Shown here one piece after another: positions 1 through 9,240 of a DNA stretch of 18,520 nucleotides; position 1 is the first letter of the stretch; each line of letters begins with the position of its first letter. A program made the translations under genes and the position numbers. The stretch covers positions 1 through 18,520 of the forward strand of contig CAJMOP010000031.1 of NCBI GenBank assembly GCA_905215115.1, read 5' to 3'. The notes below the pieces were generated by a model. The model ran no database searches, was not told the origin of the DNA, and worked only from the letters and a program-made list of their open reading frames with translations. The DNA is from an uncultured bacterium (GTDB lineage: Bacteria > Actinomycetota > Coriobacteriia > Coriobacteriales > Coriobacteriaceae).

Positions 1-2
1 CA

Positions 3-176
3 GCGACGACCGAGCGCCCGCCGGCCCCGCACGCCGACCTAAGTGAGGCCGAGTGCACCGAGATCGAGCGCCAGGTGGCGCCCATCGAAGACCAAAAACT
101 GCGCGAGGCCCTCGAGAATGCCATGAGAGCCAGTGCCGAGTGGGCCAAGGGCGTGCAAAGCAAAAAAGAGCCTTAA
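3..176 (+). CDS. DciA-like (DUF721) protein, C-terminal fragment
   Basis: Partial gene entering from the left edge; the readable frame starts at base 3 and ends at TAA 174-176, giving about 57 residues. The end reads as an alanine/glutamate-rich helix containing PIEDQKLREALENAMRAS. That pattern, a short 'v.pieD..LR.al..a...s' helix, is typical of the C-terminus of DUF721 proteins. DUF721 includes DciA, a loader of the replicative helicase in bacteria lacking DnaC. In many Actinobacteria a DUF721 gene lies between recF and gyrB, and the position here immediately upstream of gyrB fits. The identification rests on a short tail plus gene order, because the conserved N-terminal domain is outside the window. 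A strong terminator follows 27 bases later, so gyrB is probably transcribed separately. Confidence 0.6.
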   Translation, partial: ATTERPPAPHADLSEAECTEIERQVAPIEDQKLREALENAMRASAEWAKGVQSKKEP

Positions 177-202
177 ATCGCATCTGGTGGCCTTGTAGAG
201 CC

Positions 203-232
203 AAATACCCTCGGTCCCGAGGGTATTTTTTT
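203..232 (+). terminator. Rho-independent terminator after the DciA-like gene
   Basis: A 10-bp perfect stem (205-214 with 217-226, arm ATACCCTCGG) with a very tight loop is followed by a run of seven T at 226-232. It separates the DUF721 gene from gyrB. Confidence 0.85.
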
Positions 233-258
233 ACGATAAACTAGTAAGGCTGTACACA
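230..258 (+). promoter_or_regulatory. Possible gyrB promoter
   Basis: TTTACG at 230-235 and TACACA at 253-258 are separated by 17 bases in the only gap between the upstream terminator and gyrB. The match to the sigma-70 consensus is modest (4/6 and about 3/6). A transcript from here would begin near base 265, just ahead of the ribosome binding site at 271-277. Assigned mainly by position. Confidence 0.3.
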
Positions 259-281
259 TTTTCTTGACTGAAGGAGGACGT

Positions 282-2312
282 GTGGCAAACGAAAACGATT
301 ACGATGGCGGCGAGATTAAGATTCTCGAAGGTCTCGAGGCCGTTCGTAAGCGCCCGGGCATGTATATCGGCTCGACGAGCGCCAGCGGTCTGCATCACCT
401 GGTGTGGGAGATCGTTGACAACTCCGTCGACGAGGCCATGGCCGGTTTCTGCACCGAGATCCAGGTGACGGTCCACGCCGACAACTCCATCACGGTCGTC
501 GACAACGGGCGCGGCATCCCCGTCGACGAGCACCCTGTTAAAAAGATCCCGACGCTCGAGGTCGTTATGACGATCTTGCACGCCGGCGGTAAGTTCGATA
601 ACTCGGCCTATAAGGTCTCGGGCGGCCTGCACGGCGTAGGCATCTCCGTCGTCAACGCACTGTCCAAGCGCGTGGTCGTTCAGGTTCGTCGCGATGGCAA
701 CACCTACGAGATGGAGTTCTCGCGCGGCAAGACCGTCAAGAAGATGGAGGTCGTGGGCACCTCGGATTCGACGGGCACCACCGTCACCTTCTGGCCCGAC
801 GACGAGATCTTCGAGACCTGCATCTACGATTTCGATACGCTGCACAACCGTCTGCAGGAGACAGCGTTCCTCAATAAGAACCTCAAGATCGTGCTGACCG
901 ACGAGCGCGAGGCGACTCCCCACGTGGAGGAGTTTTGCTACGAGGGCGGCATCATCGACTTCGTCAAGTTCCTCAACGAGGGCAAGGACGTCCCCGAGGC
1001 CTTTAAGGAGCCCATCTACATCGAGGGCAAATCGGACCCGGACGCTCCCGTGGCCAAGATGGGCGAGGTCGAGGTTTCCCTGCAGTGGAATAGCGGCTAC
1101 GGCGAGAACGTCATGTCGTTTGCCAACGACATCTACACTCCCGAGGGCGGCATGCACCTTGAGGGCTTCCGCACCGCGCTCACCCGCGTGATCAACGACT
1201 ACGCGCGCAAGCAGAATCTGCTCAAGGAAAAAGACGCCAACCTGACCGGCGACGATGTGCGCGAGGGCCTTTCGGCCGTTATCTCGGTCAAGCTGCCCGA
1301 TCCGCAGTTTGAGGGGCAGACCAAGGCCAAGCTCGGTAGCTCCTATATGCGCGCGCTCACGCTCAAGATCGTGACCGACGGCCTCGCCGATTACTTGGAG
1401 GAGCATCCCAAGCCCGCCCGCGAGATCGTCAAGAAGGCGCAACAGGCCTGCAAGGCGCGCAACGCCGCCCGCAAGGCGCGCGAGGCGACCCGCCGCAAGA
1501 GCCTGCTCGAGACGGCGTCCCTGCCCGGTAAGCTCGCTGACTGCTCAGTGCGCGATGCCGAGCTGACCGAGCTCTTCATCGTAGAGGGCGACTCGGCAGG
1601 CGGTTCGGCCAAGGACGGCCGTCGCCGAGACATCCAGGCGATTCTGCCCCTGCGCGGCAAGATTCTGAACGTCGAACGCGTTGGTGACCATCGCGCGTTC
1701 TCGAGCGACACCATCCAGTCGCTGATTACCGCGATCGGCTGCGGTGTCACGACGAGTGCCGGCGACGGCGGCGACTTCGATATCACCAAGGCGCGCTACC
1801 ACAAGATCATCATCATGACCGATGCAGACGTTGACGGTGCGCATATCCGCATCCTGCTGCTGACGTTCTTCTACAAGTACATGCGTCCGCTGATCGATGC
1901 CGGCTACGTCTATGTTGCCTGCCCGCCTATCTTTGGCATTAAGGTGCGCAACAAGATCCACTACGTGTATCCCAACGGCCGCCAGCCCGAAGACGAGATC
2001 CTGCGCGACACCATTCAGAGCCTGGGCCTGAACCCCGACGAGGACGACGAGGACGGCAAGGCCAAGGACGGCAAGATCACCAAGAAGCGCAAGGGCTATA
2101 CCGTCCAGCGCTACAAGGGTCTGGGCGAGATGGACCCCAAGCAGCTTGCCTCGACGACGATGGACCCCAAGACCCGCATCCTGCAGCGCGTGTCGATCGA
2201 GGACGCCGTGGTGGCGGACCGCGCCGTGCGTGAGCTGATGGGTTCCGAGGTCGGCTATCGCCGCGAGTACATCGAGAAGCACGCGCATGACGCACGATTC
2301 CTTGACGCTTAA
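282..2312 (+). CDS. gyrB: DNA gyrase subunit B
   Basis: ATPase subunit of DNA gyrase, which with GyrA introduces negative supercoils into DNA. The frame opens further upstream at a TTG (264), but AAGGAGG at 271-277 lies between that codon and GTG 282, so 282 is the better start, giving 676 residues. The N-terminal GHKL ATPase is intact: WEIVDNSVDEA (about 42-52, catalytic Glu43, Mg-binding Asn47), DNGRGIP (74-80), and the GGLHGVG lid (114-120). The TOPRIM domain carries EGDSAGGSAKDGR (435-447) and TDADVDGAHIR (513-523), the metal-binding acidic cluster. QRYKGLGEMD (609-618) marks the GyrA-contacting tail. A short acidic/lysine-rich insert (about 586-603) precedes it. The family usually runs 630-690 residues in Gram-positives, without the larger insertion seen in enterobacteria. 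gyrA follows after 11 bases, so the two are almost certainly cotranscribed. Confidence 0.98.
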   Translation: MANENDYDGGEIKILEGLEAVRKRPGMYIGSTSASGLHHLVWEIVDNSVDEAMAGFCTEIQVTVHADNSITVVDNGRGIPVDEHPVKKIPTLEVVMTILHAGGKFDNSAYKVSGGLHGVGISVVNALSKRVVVQVRRDGNTYEMEFSRGKTVKKMEVVGTSDSTGTTVTFWPDDEIFETCIYDFDTLHNRLQETAFLNKNLKIVLTDEREATPHVEEFCYEGGIIDFVKFLNEGKDVPEAFKEPIYIEGKSDPDAPVAKMGEVEVSLQWNSGYGENVMSFANDIYTPEGGMHLEGFRTALTRVINDYARKQNLLKEKDANLTGDDVREGLSAVISVKLPDPQFEGQTKAKLGSSYMRALTLKIVTDGLADYLEEHPKPAREIVKKAQQACKARNAARKAREATRRKSLLETASLPGKLADCSVRDAELTELFIVEGDSAGGSAKDGRRRDIQAILPLRGKILNVERVGDHRAFSSDTIQSLITAIGCGVTTSAGDGGDFDITKARYHKIIIMTDADVDGAHIRILLLTFFYKYMRPLIDAGYVYVACPPIFGIKVRNKIHYVYPNGRQPEDEILRDTIQSLGLNPDEDDEDGKAKDGKITKKRKGYTVQRYKGLGEMDPKQLASTTMDPKTRILQRVSIEDAVVADRAVRELMGSEVGYRREYIEKHAHDARFLDA

Positions 2313-2323
2313 GAGGAGGTAAC

Positions 2324-5065
2324 GTGGCAGACGATATCAACAATAACGAGGGCATGGGCGACGCCGGCGACGCCGGCATGCCCGACGATCTGAAGCGCCT
2401 GCTTGCCCGTGCTGAGCAGGGCGAGGACGGCGACCCGGACGCCTATAACCCCGATGCCGATGATGAGGAGGAAGAGGACGACGACGCCGAGCTCGAGGAA
2501 AGCTTTGGCGAAGTCGACCGTGGTGCCTCGGCCGGCGAGGATATCAATGGCGGCCAGCTCCAGATTTCGGAGTTCGGTCGCGAGATGAAGCAGTCGTTTA
2601 TCGAGTATTCGATGTCGGTTATCACGGCGCGTGCCCTGCCGGACGTGCGCGACGGCTTAAAGCCGGTGCACCGCCGCATCCTGTACGCAATGAACGAGAG
2701 CGGCATCTACCCCAACCGCCCACACAAGAAGTCGGCCTGGACGGTCGGCGAAGTTATCGGTAAGTACCACCCGCATGGCGACTTCGCGGTCTATGAAGCC
2801 ATGGTCCGCCTGGCGCAGTGGTTCTCCATGCGCACGCCGCTCATCGACGGTCACGGCAACTTCGGCAACATCGACGGCGACGGCGCGGCGGCCATGCGTT
2901 ACACCGAGAGCCGCCTGGCAAAGCCCGCCATGGAACTGCTGCGTGACCTGCAGAAGGATACCGTCGACTGGCAGCCCAACTACGACGAATCGCTCGCCGA
3001 GCCCGTGGCACTGCCTGCGCGCTTCCCCAACCTGCTGGTCAACGGTAGCCAGGGCATCGCCGTCGGCATGGCCACCAACATCGCTCCGCACAACCTCACC
3101 GAGGCGATCGAGGCCACCTGCTACCTGATCGACAACCCCGACGCCACCGTCGACGAGCTCATGCAGATCATGCCCGGTCCGGACTTCCCCACCGGCGCCA
3201 TCATCATGGGCAGCGCCGGCATTAAGCAGAGCTACGAGACCGGCCGCGGCTCCATTACCGTGCGCGCCAAGGCTCACGTGGAGTCCACCAAGACCGGCCG
3301 CAGCCGCCTGGTCTTTACCGAGATTCCCTACATGGTCAACAAGGGCACCCTGCAGGAGAAGATCGCCCAGCTCGTCAACGACAAGCGCATCGAGGGCATC
3401 TCGGACATGCGCGATGAGTCCAACCAGAAGGGCATCCGTCTGGTCATCGAGCTCAAGAAGGGCGTCATTCCGCAGGTCGTGCTCAACAACCTGTATAAGT
3501 ACACCTCGCTGCAGACGACCTTCGGCGCCAACAACCTGGCGCTTGTCAACGGCGTTCCCAAATGCCTGAGCCTGCGCGAGATGCTGCAGCACTACATCGA
3601 CCACCAGGTCGACGTCGTCACCCGCCGCACCCGCTTCGACCTTAAGAAGGCCCAGGCCCGCGCGCATATCCTTGAGGGCTACCTGATGGCCCTTGACCAT
3701 ATCGACGAGGTCATCAGCATCATCCGCTCCTCGCAGACTGATTCCGAGGCCAGCAGCCGCCTGATCGAGCGCTTTGGCTTTACGCCCGAGCAGACCACGG
3801 CCATCCTCGAGATGAAGCTGCGCCGCCTGACCGGCCTGGAGCGCGACAAGATTCAGGAAGAGCTGGACGGCTTGCGCCGCGCCATCGCCTACTACGAGGA
3901 CCTGCTGGCGCACGAGGAGAAGATCCTGGGCGTCATTAAGGAAGAGATGCGCGAGATCTCCAAGAAGTTCGGCGATAAGCGCCGCACCGAGATCAGCCAT
4001 GTCGAGAAGGACCTGGACGTTGAGGACCTCATTGCCGACGAGGACATGGTCGTGACCATTACCCACACCGGCTATGTCAAGCGCATCCCGGTGGCCGCCT
4101 ACCGCGCCCAGAAGCGCGGCGGCAAGGGCGTGTCGGGCGTCAACCTCAAAGAGGACGACGTTATCGACGAGATGTTCATCGCGTCCACGCACGAGTACGT
4201 GCTGTTCTTCTCGAACAAGGGTAAGGTCTATCGCCTGAAGGTGCACGAGCTGCCGGTGGGTACGCGCCAGGCGCGCGGTACCGCGATCGTCAACCTGCTG
4301 CCCTTCGAGGAGGGCGAGAAGATTGCGAGCGTCATCAGTTGCCGCGAGTTCCCTGCCGACGAGTACCTGATGTTTGCCACCAAGAGCGGCATGGTCAAGA
4401 AGACCGTGATGAGCGCATATGACCGCAGCCGTCGCGACGGCCTGATCGCTATCAACCTGCGTGACGACGACGCGCTGCTGAACGTGCGCCGCGTGCGCGA
4501 GGGCGACAAGATTATCCTGGCCACCACCGCGGGCAAGGCGATCATGTTCTCCGAGGAGCAGGTACGCGCCACCGGCCGCGATACCAGCGGCGTTCGCGGT
4601 ATCGGTATGAAGGACGGCGTGAGCGTTCTGGGCATGGAAGTCACTAACGGCAACGGCGATCTGTTCGTCATCACCGAGCGCGGCTACGGCAAGCGCACGC
4701 CGGTTGCGGACTACCCGGAGCAGAATCGCGGCGGCCAGGGTGTCTACACCATCCAAATGACCGAGCGTAAGGGTAACCTCGCGGCCATGAAGACGGTGGG
4801 CCCGCAGCACGAGCTGTTCATCGTGACGGAGGGCGCGACGGTCATTCGTGTCAAGACCGACGAGATCAGCCAGACCGGCCGCGCCACCCAGGGCGTCAAG
4901 ATGATGACCGTCGACGACAACGACCGCATCTGCGCCGTAGCCCGCATGACGGCCGCCAAGGAGAAGCCCGAAGACGAAGGCGCCGAGGCCGCAACCGATG
5001 CCGAAGAGGCCCCAGTCGACCTAGGCGACGGCAACGACATACCAGAGGATCTCCTGGACGAGTAA
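2324..5065 (+). CDS. gyrA: DNA gyrase subunit A
   Basis: Breakage-reunion subunit of gyrase. It starts at GTG 2324 with GAGGAGGT (2313-2320) overlapping the gyrB stop region. The product is 913 residues, longer than the usual 820-880, because an acidic N-terminal extension of about 80 residues (including DDEEEEDDDAELEES at 46-60) precedes the conserved core that begins around ISEFGREMKQSFIEYSMSVI. The winged-helix domain contains the quinolone-resistance region at 148-165 and the catalytic tyrosine Y193 (AAMRYTE). The position equivalent to E. coli Ser83 is Phe154 (codon TTC 2783-2785) and that of Asp87 is Glu158. The C-terminal pinwheel domain has a canonical GyrA box, QKRGGKG (596-602), which identifies gyrase rather than topoisomerase IV. 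A second acidic tail ends the protein. Followed by a strong terminator. Confidence 0.98.
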   Translation: MADDINNNEGMGDAGDAGMPDDLKRLLARAEQGEDGDPDAYNPDADDEEEEDDDAELEESFGEVDRGASAGEDINGGQLQISEFGREMKQSFIEYSMSVITARALPDVRDGLKPVHRRILYAMNESGIYPNRPHKKSAWTVGEVIGKYHPHGDFAVYEAMVRLAQWFSMRTPLIDGHGNFGNIDGDGAAAMRYTESRLAKPAMELLRDLQKDTVDWQPNYDESLAEPVALPARFPNLLVNGSQGIAVGMATNIAPHNLTEAIEATCYLIDNPDATVDELMQIMPGPDFPTGAIIMGSAGIKQSYETGRGSITVRAKAHVESTKTGRSRLVFTEIPYMVNKGTLQEKIAQLVNDKRIEGISDMRDESNQKGIRLVIELKKGVIPQVVLNNLYKYTSLQTTFGANNLALVNGVPKCLSLREMLQHYIDHQVDVVTRRTRFDLKKAQARAHILEGYLMALDHIDEVISIIRSSQTDSEASSRLIERFGFTPEQTTAILEMKLRRLTGLERDKIQEELDGLRRAIAYYEDLLAHEEKILGVIKEEMREISKKFGDKRRTEISHVEKDLDVEDLIADEDMVVTITHTGYVKRIPVAAYRAQKRGGKGVSGVNLKEDDVIDEMFIASTHEYVLFFSNKGKVYRLKVHELPVGTRQARGTAIVNLLPFEEGEKIASVISCREFPADEYLMFATKSGMVKKTVMSAYDRSRRDGLIAINLRDDDALLNVRRVREGDKIILATTAGKAIMFSEEQVRATGRDTSGVRGIGMKDGVSVLGMEVTNGNGDLFVITERGYGKRTPVADYPEQNRGGQGVYTIQMTERKGNLAAMKTVGPQHELFIVTEGATVIRVKTDEISQTGRATQGVKMMTVDDNDRICAVARMTAAKEKPEDEGAEAATDAEEAPVDLGDGNDIPEDLLDE

Positions 5066-5105
5066 GAGGCCCTAGCTGGTAGAAAATATCAGGCCCCATA
5101 TATCG

Positions 5106-5137
5106 GCGGTCGGCGCACTGCGCGCCGACCGCTTTTT
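5106..5137 (+). terminator. Terminator of the gyrB-gyrA operon
   Basis: An 11-bp perfect GC-rich stem (5106-5116 with 5122-5132, arm GCGGTCGGCGC), a five-base loop and TTTTT at 5133-5137, 40 bases after the gyrA stop. Confidence 0.9.
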
Positions 5138-5310
5138 GAAAATCTTTGAACCCCACGTCGGCCCCGGCTGCCCGGCGGCATGCGAAGTCGATCGCGAGTT
5201 CCGCACGAGCCGGAGAGCACTTAATGTGCTCTCCGTGCGAGCAGGACTGTCCGAGCAGACGACTTCGCATGCCGCCGGGCAGCCGGGGCCGACATCCCCC
5301 AAAGATTTTC
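5138..5310. repeat. Large near-palindrome (173 bp) between gyrA and tRNA-Ile
   Basis: The outer arms 5138-5148 and 5300-5310 are perfect 11-base reverse complements. After a short mismatched patch, 5157-5190 and 5260-5293 are perfect 34-base reverse complements. A separate 9-bp stem with a five-base loop sits in the middle (5212-5220 with 5226-5234, arm GGAGAGCAC). The parts between the 34-base arms and the core stem pair only loosely. No ORF with a ribosome binding site is present. It lies exactly between the gyrA terminator and the tRNA promoter. It could be a degenerate mobile repeat (MITE-like), a cruciform-forming site or a structured RNA. The gap 5066-5364 holds nothing else besides the gyrA terminator and tRNA promoter. 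Confidence 0.85.
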
Positions 5311-5320
5311 AAAAAAGTTG

Positions 5321-5350
5321 TTGACGCGCGCGTAACGACTCGTCTAATAT
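5321..5350 (+). promoter_or_regulatory. Promoter of the tRNA-Ile/Ala array
   Basis: TTGACG (5321-5326) and TAATAT (5345-5350), spaced by 18 bases, lie 15 bases upstream of the first tRNA-Ile. This is a close sigma-70 match, and the distance to the tRNA suits a stable-RNA promoter. Confidence 0.8.
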
Positions 5351-5364
5351 ATCCCTTGCGCGAT

Positions 5365-5441
5365 GGACCTGTAGCTCAGTTGGTTAGAGCGTCCGGCTGA
5401 TAACCGGGAGGTCACAAGTTCGAATCTTGTCAGGTCCACCA
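5365..5441 (+). tRNA. tRNA-Ile (anticodon GAT), copy 1
   Basis: 77 nt with encoded CCA. The 7-bp acceptor stem GGACCTG/CAGGTCC, D-arm with GTTGGTTAGAGC, anticodon stem TCCGG/CCGGG around loop CTGATAA (anticodon GAT), and T-arm with TTCGAAT are all present. In M. tuberculosis and other Actinobacteria ileT and alaT follow gyrA in the same way, so the location is a conserved context. Confidence 0.97.
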
Positions 5442-5452
5442 CTTTCTTTCGC

Positions 5453-5497
5453 AATAAACACCCCAGCGAGAGCCGAGTCGCCGCTGGGGTGTTTATT
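5453..5497 (+). terminator. Strong hairpin between tRNA-Ile and tRNA-Ala
   Basis: A perfect 16-bp stem (5453-5468 with 5482-5497, arm AATAAACACCCCAGCG) with a 13-base loop. The distal part ends in TTTATT, so it resembles a terminator with a weak U-tract and could work in both directions. Its position inside a tRNA array is odd: it either attenuates transcription after the first tRNA-Ile or acts as a processing structure. Confidence 0.6.
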
Positions 5498-5508
5498 ACT
5501 GTCTCCGT

Positions 5509-5584
5509 GGGGGTTTAGCTCAGCTGGGAGAGCGCGGGCTTTGCAAGCCTGAGGTCAGGGGTTCGATCCCCCTAACCTCCACCA
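5509..5584 (+). tRNA. tRNA-Ala (anticodon TGC)
   Basis: 76 nt with encoded CCA. The acceptor GGGGGTT pairs with AACCTCC (one G-T pair). The anticodon arm CGGGC-TTTGCAA-GCCTG places TGC at 5542-5544, and the T-arm AGGGGTTCGATCCCCCT is intact. It sits between the two identical tRNA-Ile genes, four bases ahead of the second. Confidence 0.97.
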
Positions 5585-5588
5585 TGAT

Positions 5589-5665
5589 GGACCTGTAGCT
5601 CAGTTGGTTAGAGCGTCCGGCTGATAACCGGGAGGTCACAAGTTCGAATCTTGTCAGGTCCACCA
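5589..5665 (+). tRNA. tRNA-Ile (anticodon GAT), copy 2
   Basis: Identical over all 77 nt to the copy at 5365-5441. The identity extends three bases upstream (80 bases, 5362-5441 and 5586-5665), which points to a recent duplication or ongoing gene conversion. Only four bases separate it from tRNA-Ala, so the two are processed from one transcript. Confidence 0.97.
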
Positions 5666-5679
5666 TCAAAACTGTGAAG

Positions 5680-5709
5680 AGCCCTGGGGCGTTGCCTCGG
5701 GGCTTTTTT
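5680..5709 (+). terminator. Terminator of the tRNA array
   Basis: An 11-bp stem with two G-T pairs (5680-5690 with 5694-5704), a three-base loop and a six-T run at 5704-5709, 15 bases after the last tRNA. Confidence 0.88.
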
Positions 5710-5849
5710 CTTACCTACTGAAAGTAGTCAAAAAAGCCCCGCCCCAAATTAACTACTTTGATTTTGTGTGCTGTGCGAAAGTTTGGGTAGTATAGCTATT
5801 CAATGCGGCGGGCTGCCGCGTGTTAACCGCTACGTACCGGAGGTGTTCC

Positions 5850-6350
5850 ATGGTTCGTGTCGACATAGAGACCATCGTCATGGCCGCCGGTCCCGTGCCA
5901 TCGCTTATCGTGCTTCGTGAGCGCAGCAGCAAATCGGACTCGCCCGCGCCGCTGCGTTCCCTTTCCATTCAGACTGGTTCGTTTGAAGCTGCTGCTATCA
6001 GCCGCGGCATCGATAGCGGCCGCGCCGAGCGCCCGATTACCCATGACCTGCTGCTCGATACCGTTGACGCCCTGGGTGCCAAACTCGAGCGCATCGAGAT
6101 CGTTCGCGCCGAGCCGCCGGTGTTCTACGCGACGATCATCGTACTGGTCGATGGCGAGGAGCGCAAGATCGACGCCCGCCCCAGTGACGCCATTGCCCTT
6201 GCCGTGCGCAGCAATGCCCCCATGTTTGTGGAGGACGACATCATGAATCGCCTGGGCACTGTTTCCACCCACGCCGAGGATGTCGACGACGAGCAGGAGT
6301 TCGAGAAGTTCGACGAGTTCGTCCATACGCTCTCCCCCGATGACTTCTAA
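5850..6350 (+). CDS. Bifunctional nuclease-family (DUF151/BFN) protein
   Basis: Product of 166 residues starting at ATG 5850, supported by GGAGG at 5839-5843 six bases upstream; the longer frame starting at GTG 5820 lacks a ribosome binding site. The sequence matches the DUF151 (BFN) domain: an N-terminal strand region with a PVPSLIVLRE segment, then YATIIVLVDGEERKIDARPSDAIALAVR, whose DARPSDAIALA core is the family signature. Characterised BFN proteins include plant regulators with dual RNase/DNase activity; the bacterial role is poorly known, so only the family is asserted. An acidic tail (DVDDEQEFEKFDEF) follows the domain. It is the first of three closely spaced genes (gaps of about 30 bases). 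A weak promoter-like pair, TTGTGT (5764-5769) and TAGTAT (5788-5793), lies upstream. Confidence 0.88.
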   Translation: MVRVDIETIVMAAGPVPSLIVLRERSSKSDSPAPLRSLSIQTGSFEAAAISRGIDSGRAERPITHDLLLDTVDALGAKLERIEIVRAEPPVFYATIIVLVDGEERKIDARPSDAIALAVRSNAPMFVEDDIMNRLGTVSTHAEDVDDEQEFEKFDEFVHTLSPDDF

Positions 6351-6383
6351 ATGTGGGGCGGCAGAGTTGCGGAGTGTTCGCTG

Positions 6384-6740
6384 ATGGCCGGCGGTATGTC
6401 GGCTGAGGCGGCGGCCATTGCGCGCGAGGCCCAGATGCGCTCGGAGGCTTCTGAGGCGGCACGCATTGCCTATGTGACGCAGGCCCGCACGCTTCGCGAG
6501 CGCCGCGGCTCGTTTATCAAGATGGTTGTCGTCTCCGCCCTTGTCGCGGCAATCTGCTCGCGCCTTCGTGGTACAGTTGGTGCGCTTGGGTTTTCGATCT
6601 CTACGGGCCTCGTGATCTGGGGTGTGGTCGATGCGGTAATGCTGACCAACCAGATCAAGGTACTCGACAAGCGCGCGATGGATATGATGCGCGCCCGCGA
6701 CGCTGCCGCCAAGATCGCTGCCGAGGCACAGGAACTGTAA
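6384..6740 (+). CDS. Small membrane protein of unknown function
   Basis: The frame opens at ATG 6351, directly after the previous stop, but GGAG at 6371-6374 lies nine bases before ATG 6384, so 6384 is preferred (118 residues; 129 if the first ATG is used). An alanine-rich amphipathic N-terminal helix (about 5-40, probably coiled) is followed by two hydrophobic segments at about 46-59 and 64-87, then a charged C-terminal helix (DKRAMDMMRARDAAAKIAAEAQEL). The topology suggests a two-pass membrane protein with both ends on the same side. I recognise no family. The tight spacing after the DUF151 gene and before the next gene suggests joint expression. Confidence 0.7.
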   Translation: MAGGMSAEAAAIAREAQMRSEASEAARIAYVTQARTLRERRGSFIKMVVVSALVAAICSRLRGTVGALGFSISTGLVIWGVVDAVMLTNQIKVLDKRAMDMMRARDAAAKIAAEAQEL

Positions 6741-6770
6741 CGACGCCAGACTCGATGGGAAGGTCTAAAG

Positions 6771-7220
6771 ATGGCACAGGATATGCAGGACGCCGGTAAC
6801 GTCTCCGCCGGGCTCGACGCCATGGTGTGTGACCTGATTGGTGCGTTCTTGGACGACCTTGCCGCCGGCGAGAATCCGGGCGTAGTTGTGGCGATCGAGG
6901 ACGCTGCTTCCAACCGATATCTGGCGGCGCTCGATGAGGATGGCGAAGAGGCGTGCCTCGAGGCTGCCACCAACTTTATCTCCGAGCACAAGATGGGTCT
7001 TAAGGACGAGGGGCTGGGCCGCATCGCCCGTTACGCCATCGGCTACACCGGTTGTGTCGAAATTGACGGCGGCTATCACGACGCCCTGCTCGTGAGCTTC
7101 TTCGAAACCACGCTCGAGAGCGGTTTTTCGGCATACGTGCTGTATGAGGGCATGGGTGCCGGCGATGGTTTTATGTGGAGCGACCCTGAACCTGCAGGTG
7201 AGGAAACCCCTCTTATCTAA
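6771..7220 (+). CDS. Acidic conserved-looking protein of unknown function
   Basis: 149 residues, ATG 6771 with GGGAAGG at 6757-6763 seven bases upstream. The protein is acidic and soluble, with no signal peptide or transmembrane segment. An N-terminal helical part (LDAMVCDLIGAFLDDL, about 15-30) precedes a mixed alpha/beta region including GVVVAIEDAASNRYLAALDED (37-57, two strands joined by a turn). The C-terminal half has a hydrophobic strand (YHDALLVSFFETTL) and a glycine-rich turn (EGMGAGDGF). I do not recognise the family. It is the last of the three genes beginning with DUF151 and lies 117 bases upstream of typA. Confidence 0.7.
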   Translation: MAQDMQDAGNVSAGLDAMVCDLIGAFLDDLAAGENPGVVVAIEDAASNRYLAALDEDGEEACLEAATNFISEHKMGLKDEGLGRIARYAIGYTGCVEIDGGYHDALLVSFFETTLESGFSAYVLYEGMGAGDGFMWSDPEPAGEETPLI

Positions 7221-7337
7221 AATCGCTAAAATAAACGAGTTTTCGGTAAAAGGCTCAATATTCCCGCTGAGCGTTGTATCGCTGGGCGGGCCGCATACGC
7301 GTGCCGTTTGTATATGGATAGAAGATAGGGGAACTAC

Positions 7338-9176
<1,839 letters not shown>

Positions 9177-9203
9177 GCGCTGGGGCTTATAACCGCCAAT
9201 AAG

Positions 9204-9238
9204 AAAGGGCGTCGACCGCGATGGTCGGCGCCCTTTTT
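9204..9238 (+). terminator. Terminator after typA
   Basis: A 14-bp stem with a single T-G wobble (9204-9217 with 9223-9236), a five-base loop and five T at 9234-9238. Confidence 0.88.
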
Positions 9239-9240
9239 GG

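Noticed and set aside
2657..4810. Very long open frame on the minus strand opposite gyrA (717 codons)
   Set aside because: It mirrors the GC-rich codon bias of gyrA, has no recognisable domain, and lacks a ribosome binding site. Similar mirrors lie opposite gyrB, typA, dnaB, purA and rpsF-rplI.
5072..5324. Short similar open frames on both strands across the 173-bp palindrome
   Set aside because: They look alike only because the DNA is palindromic. None has a ribosome binding site.
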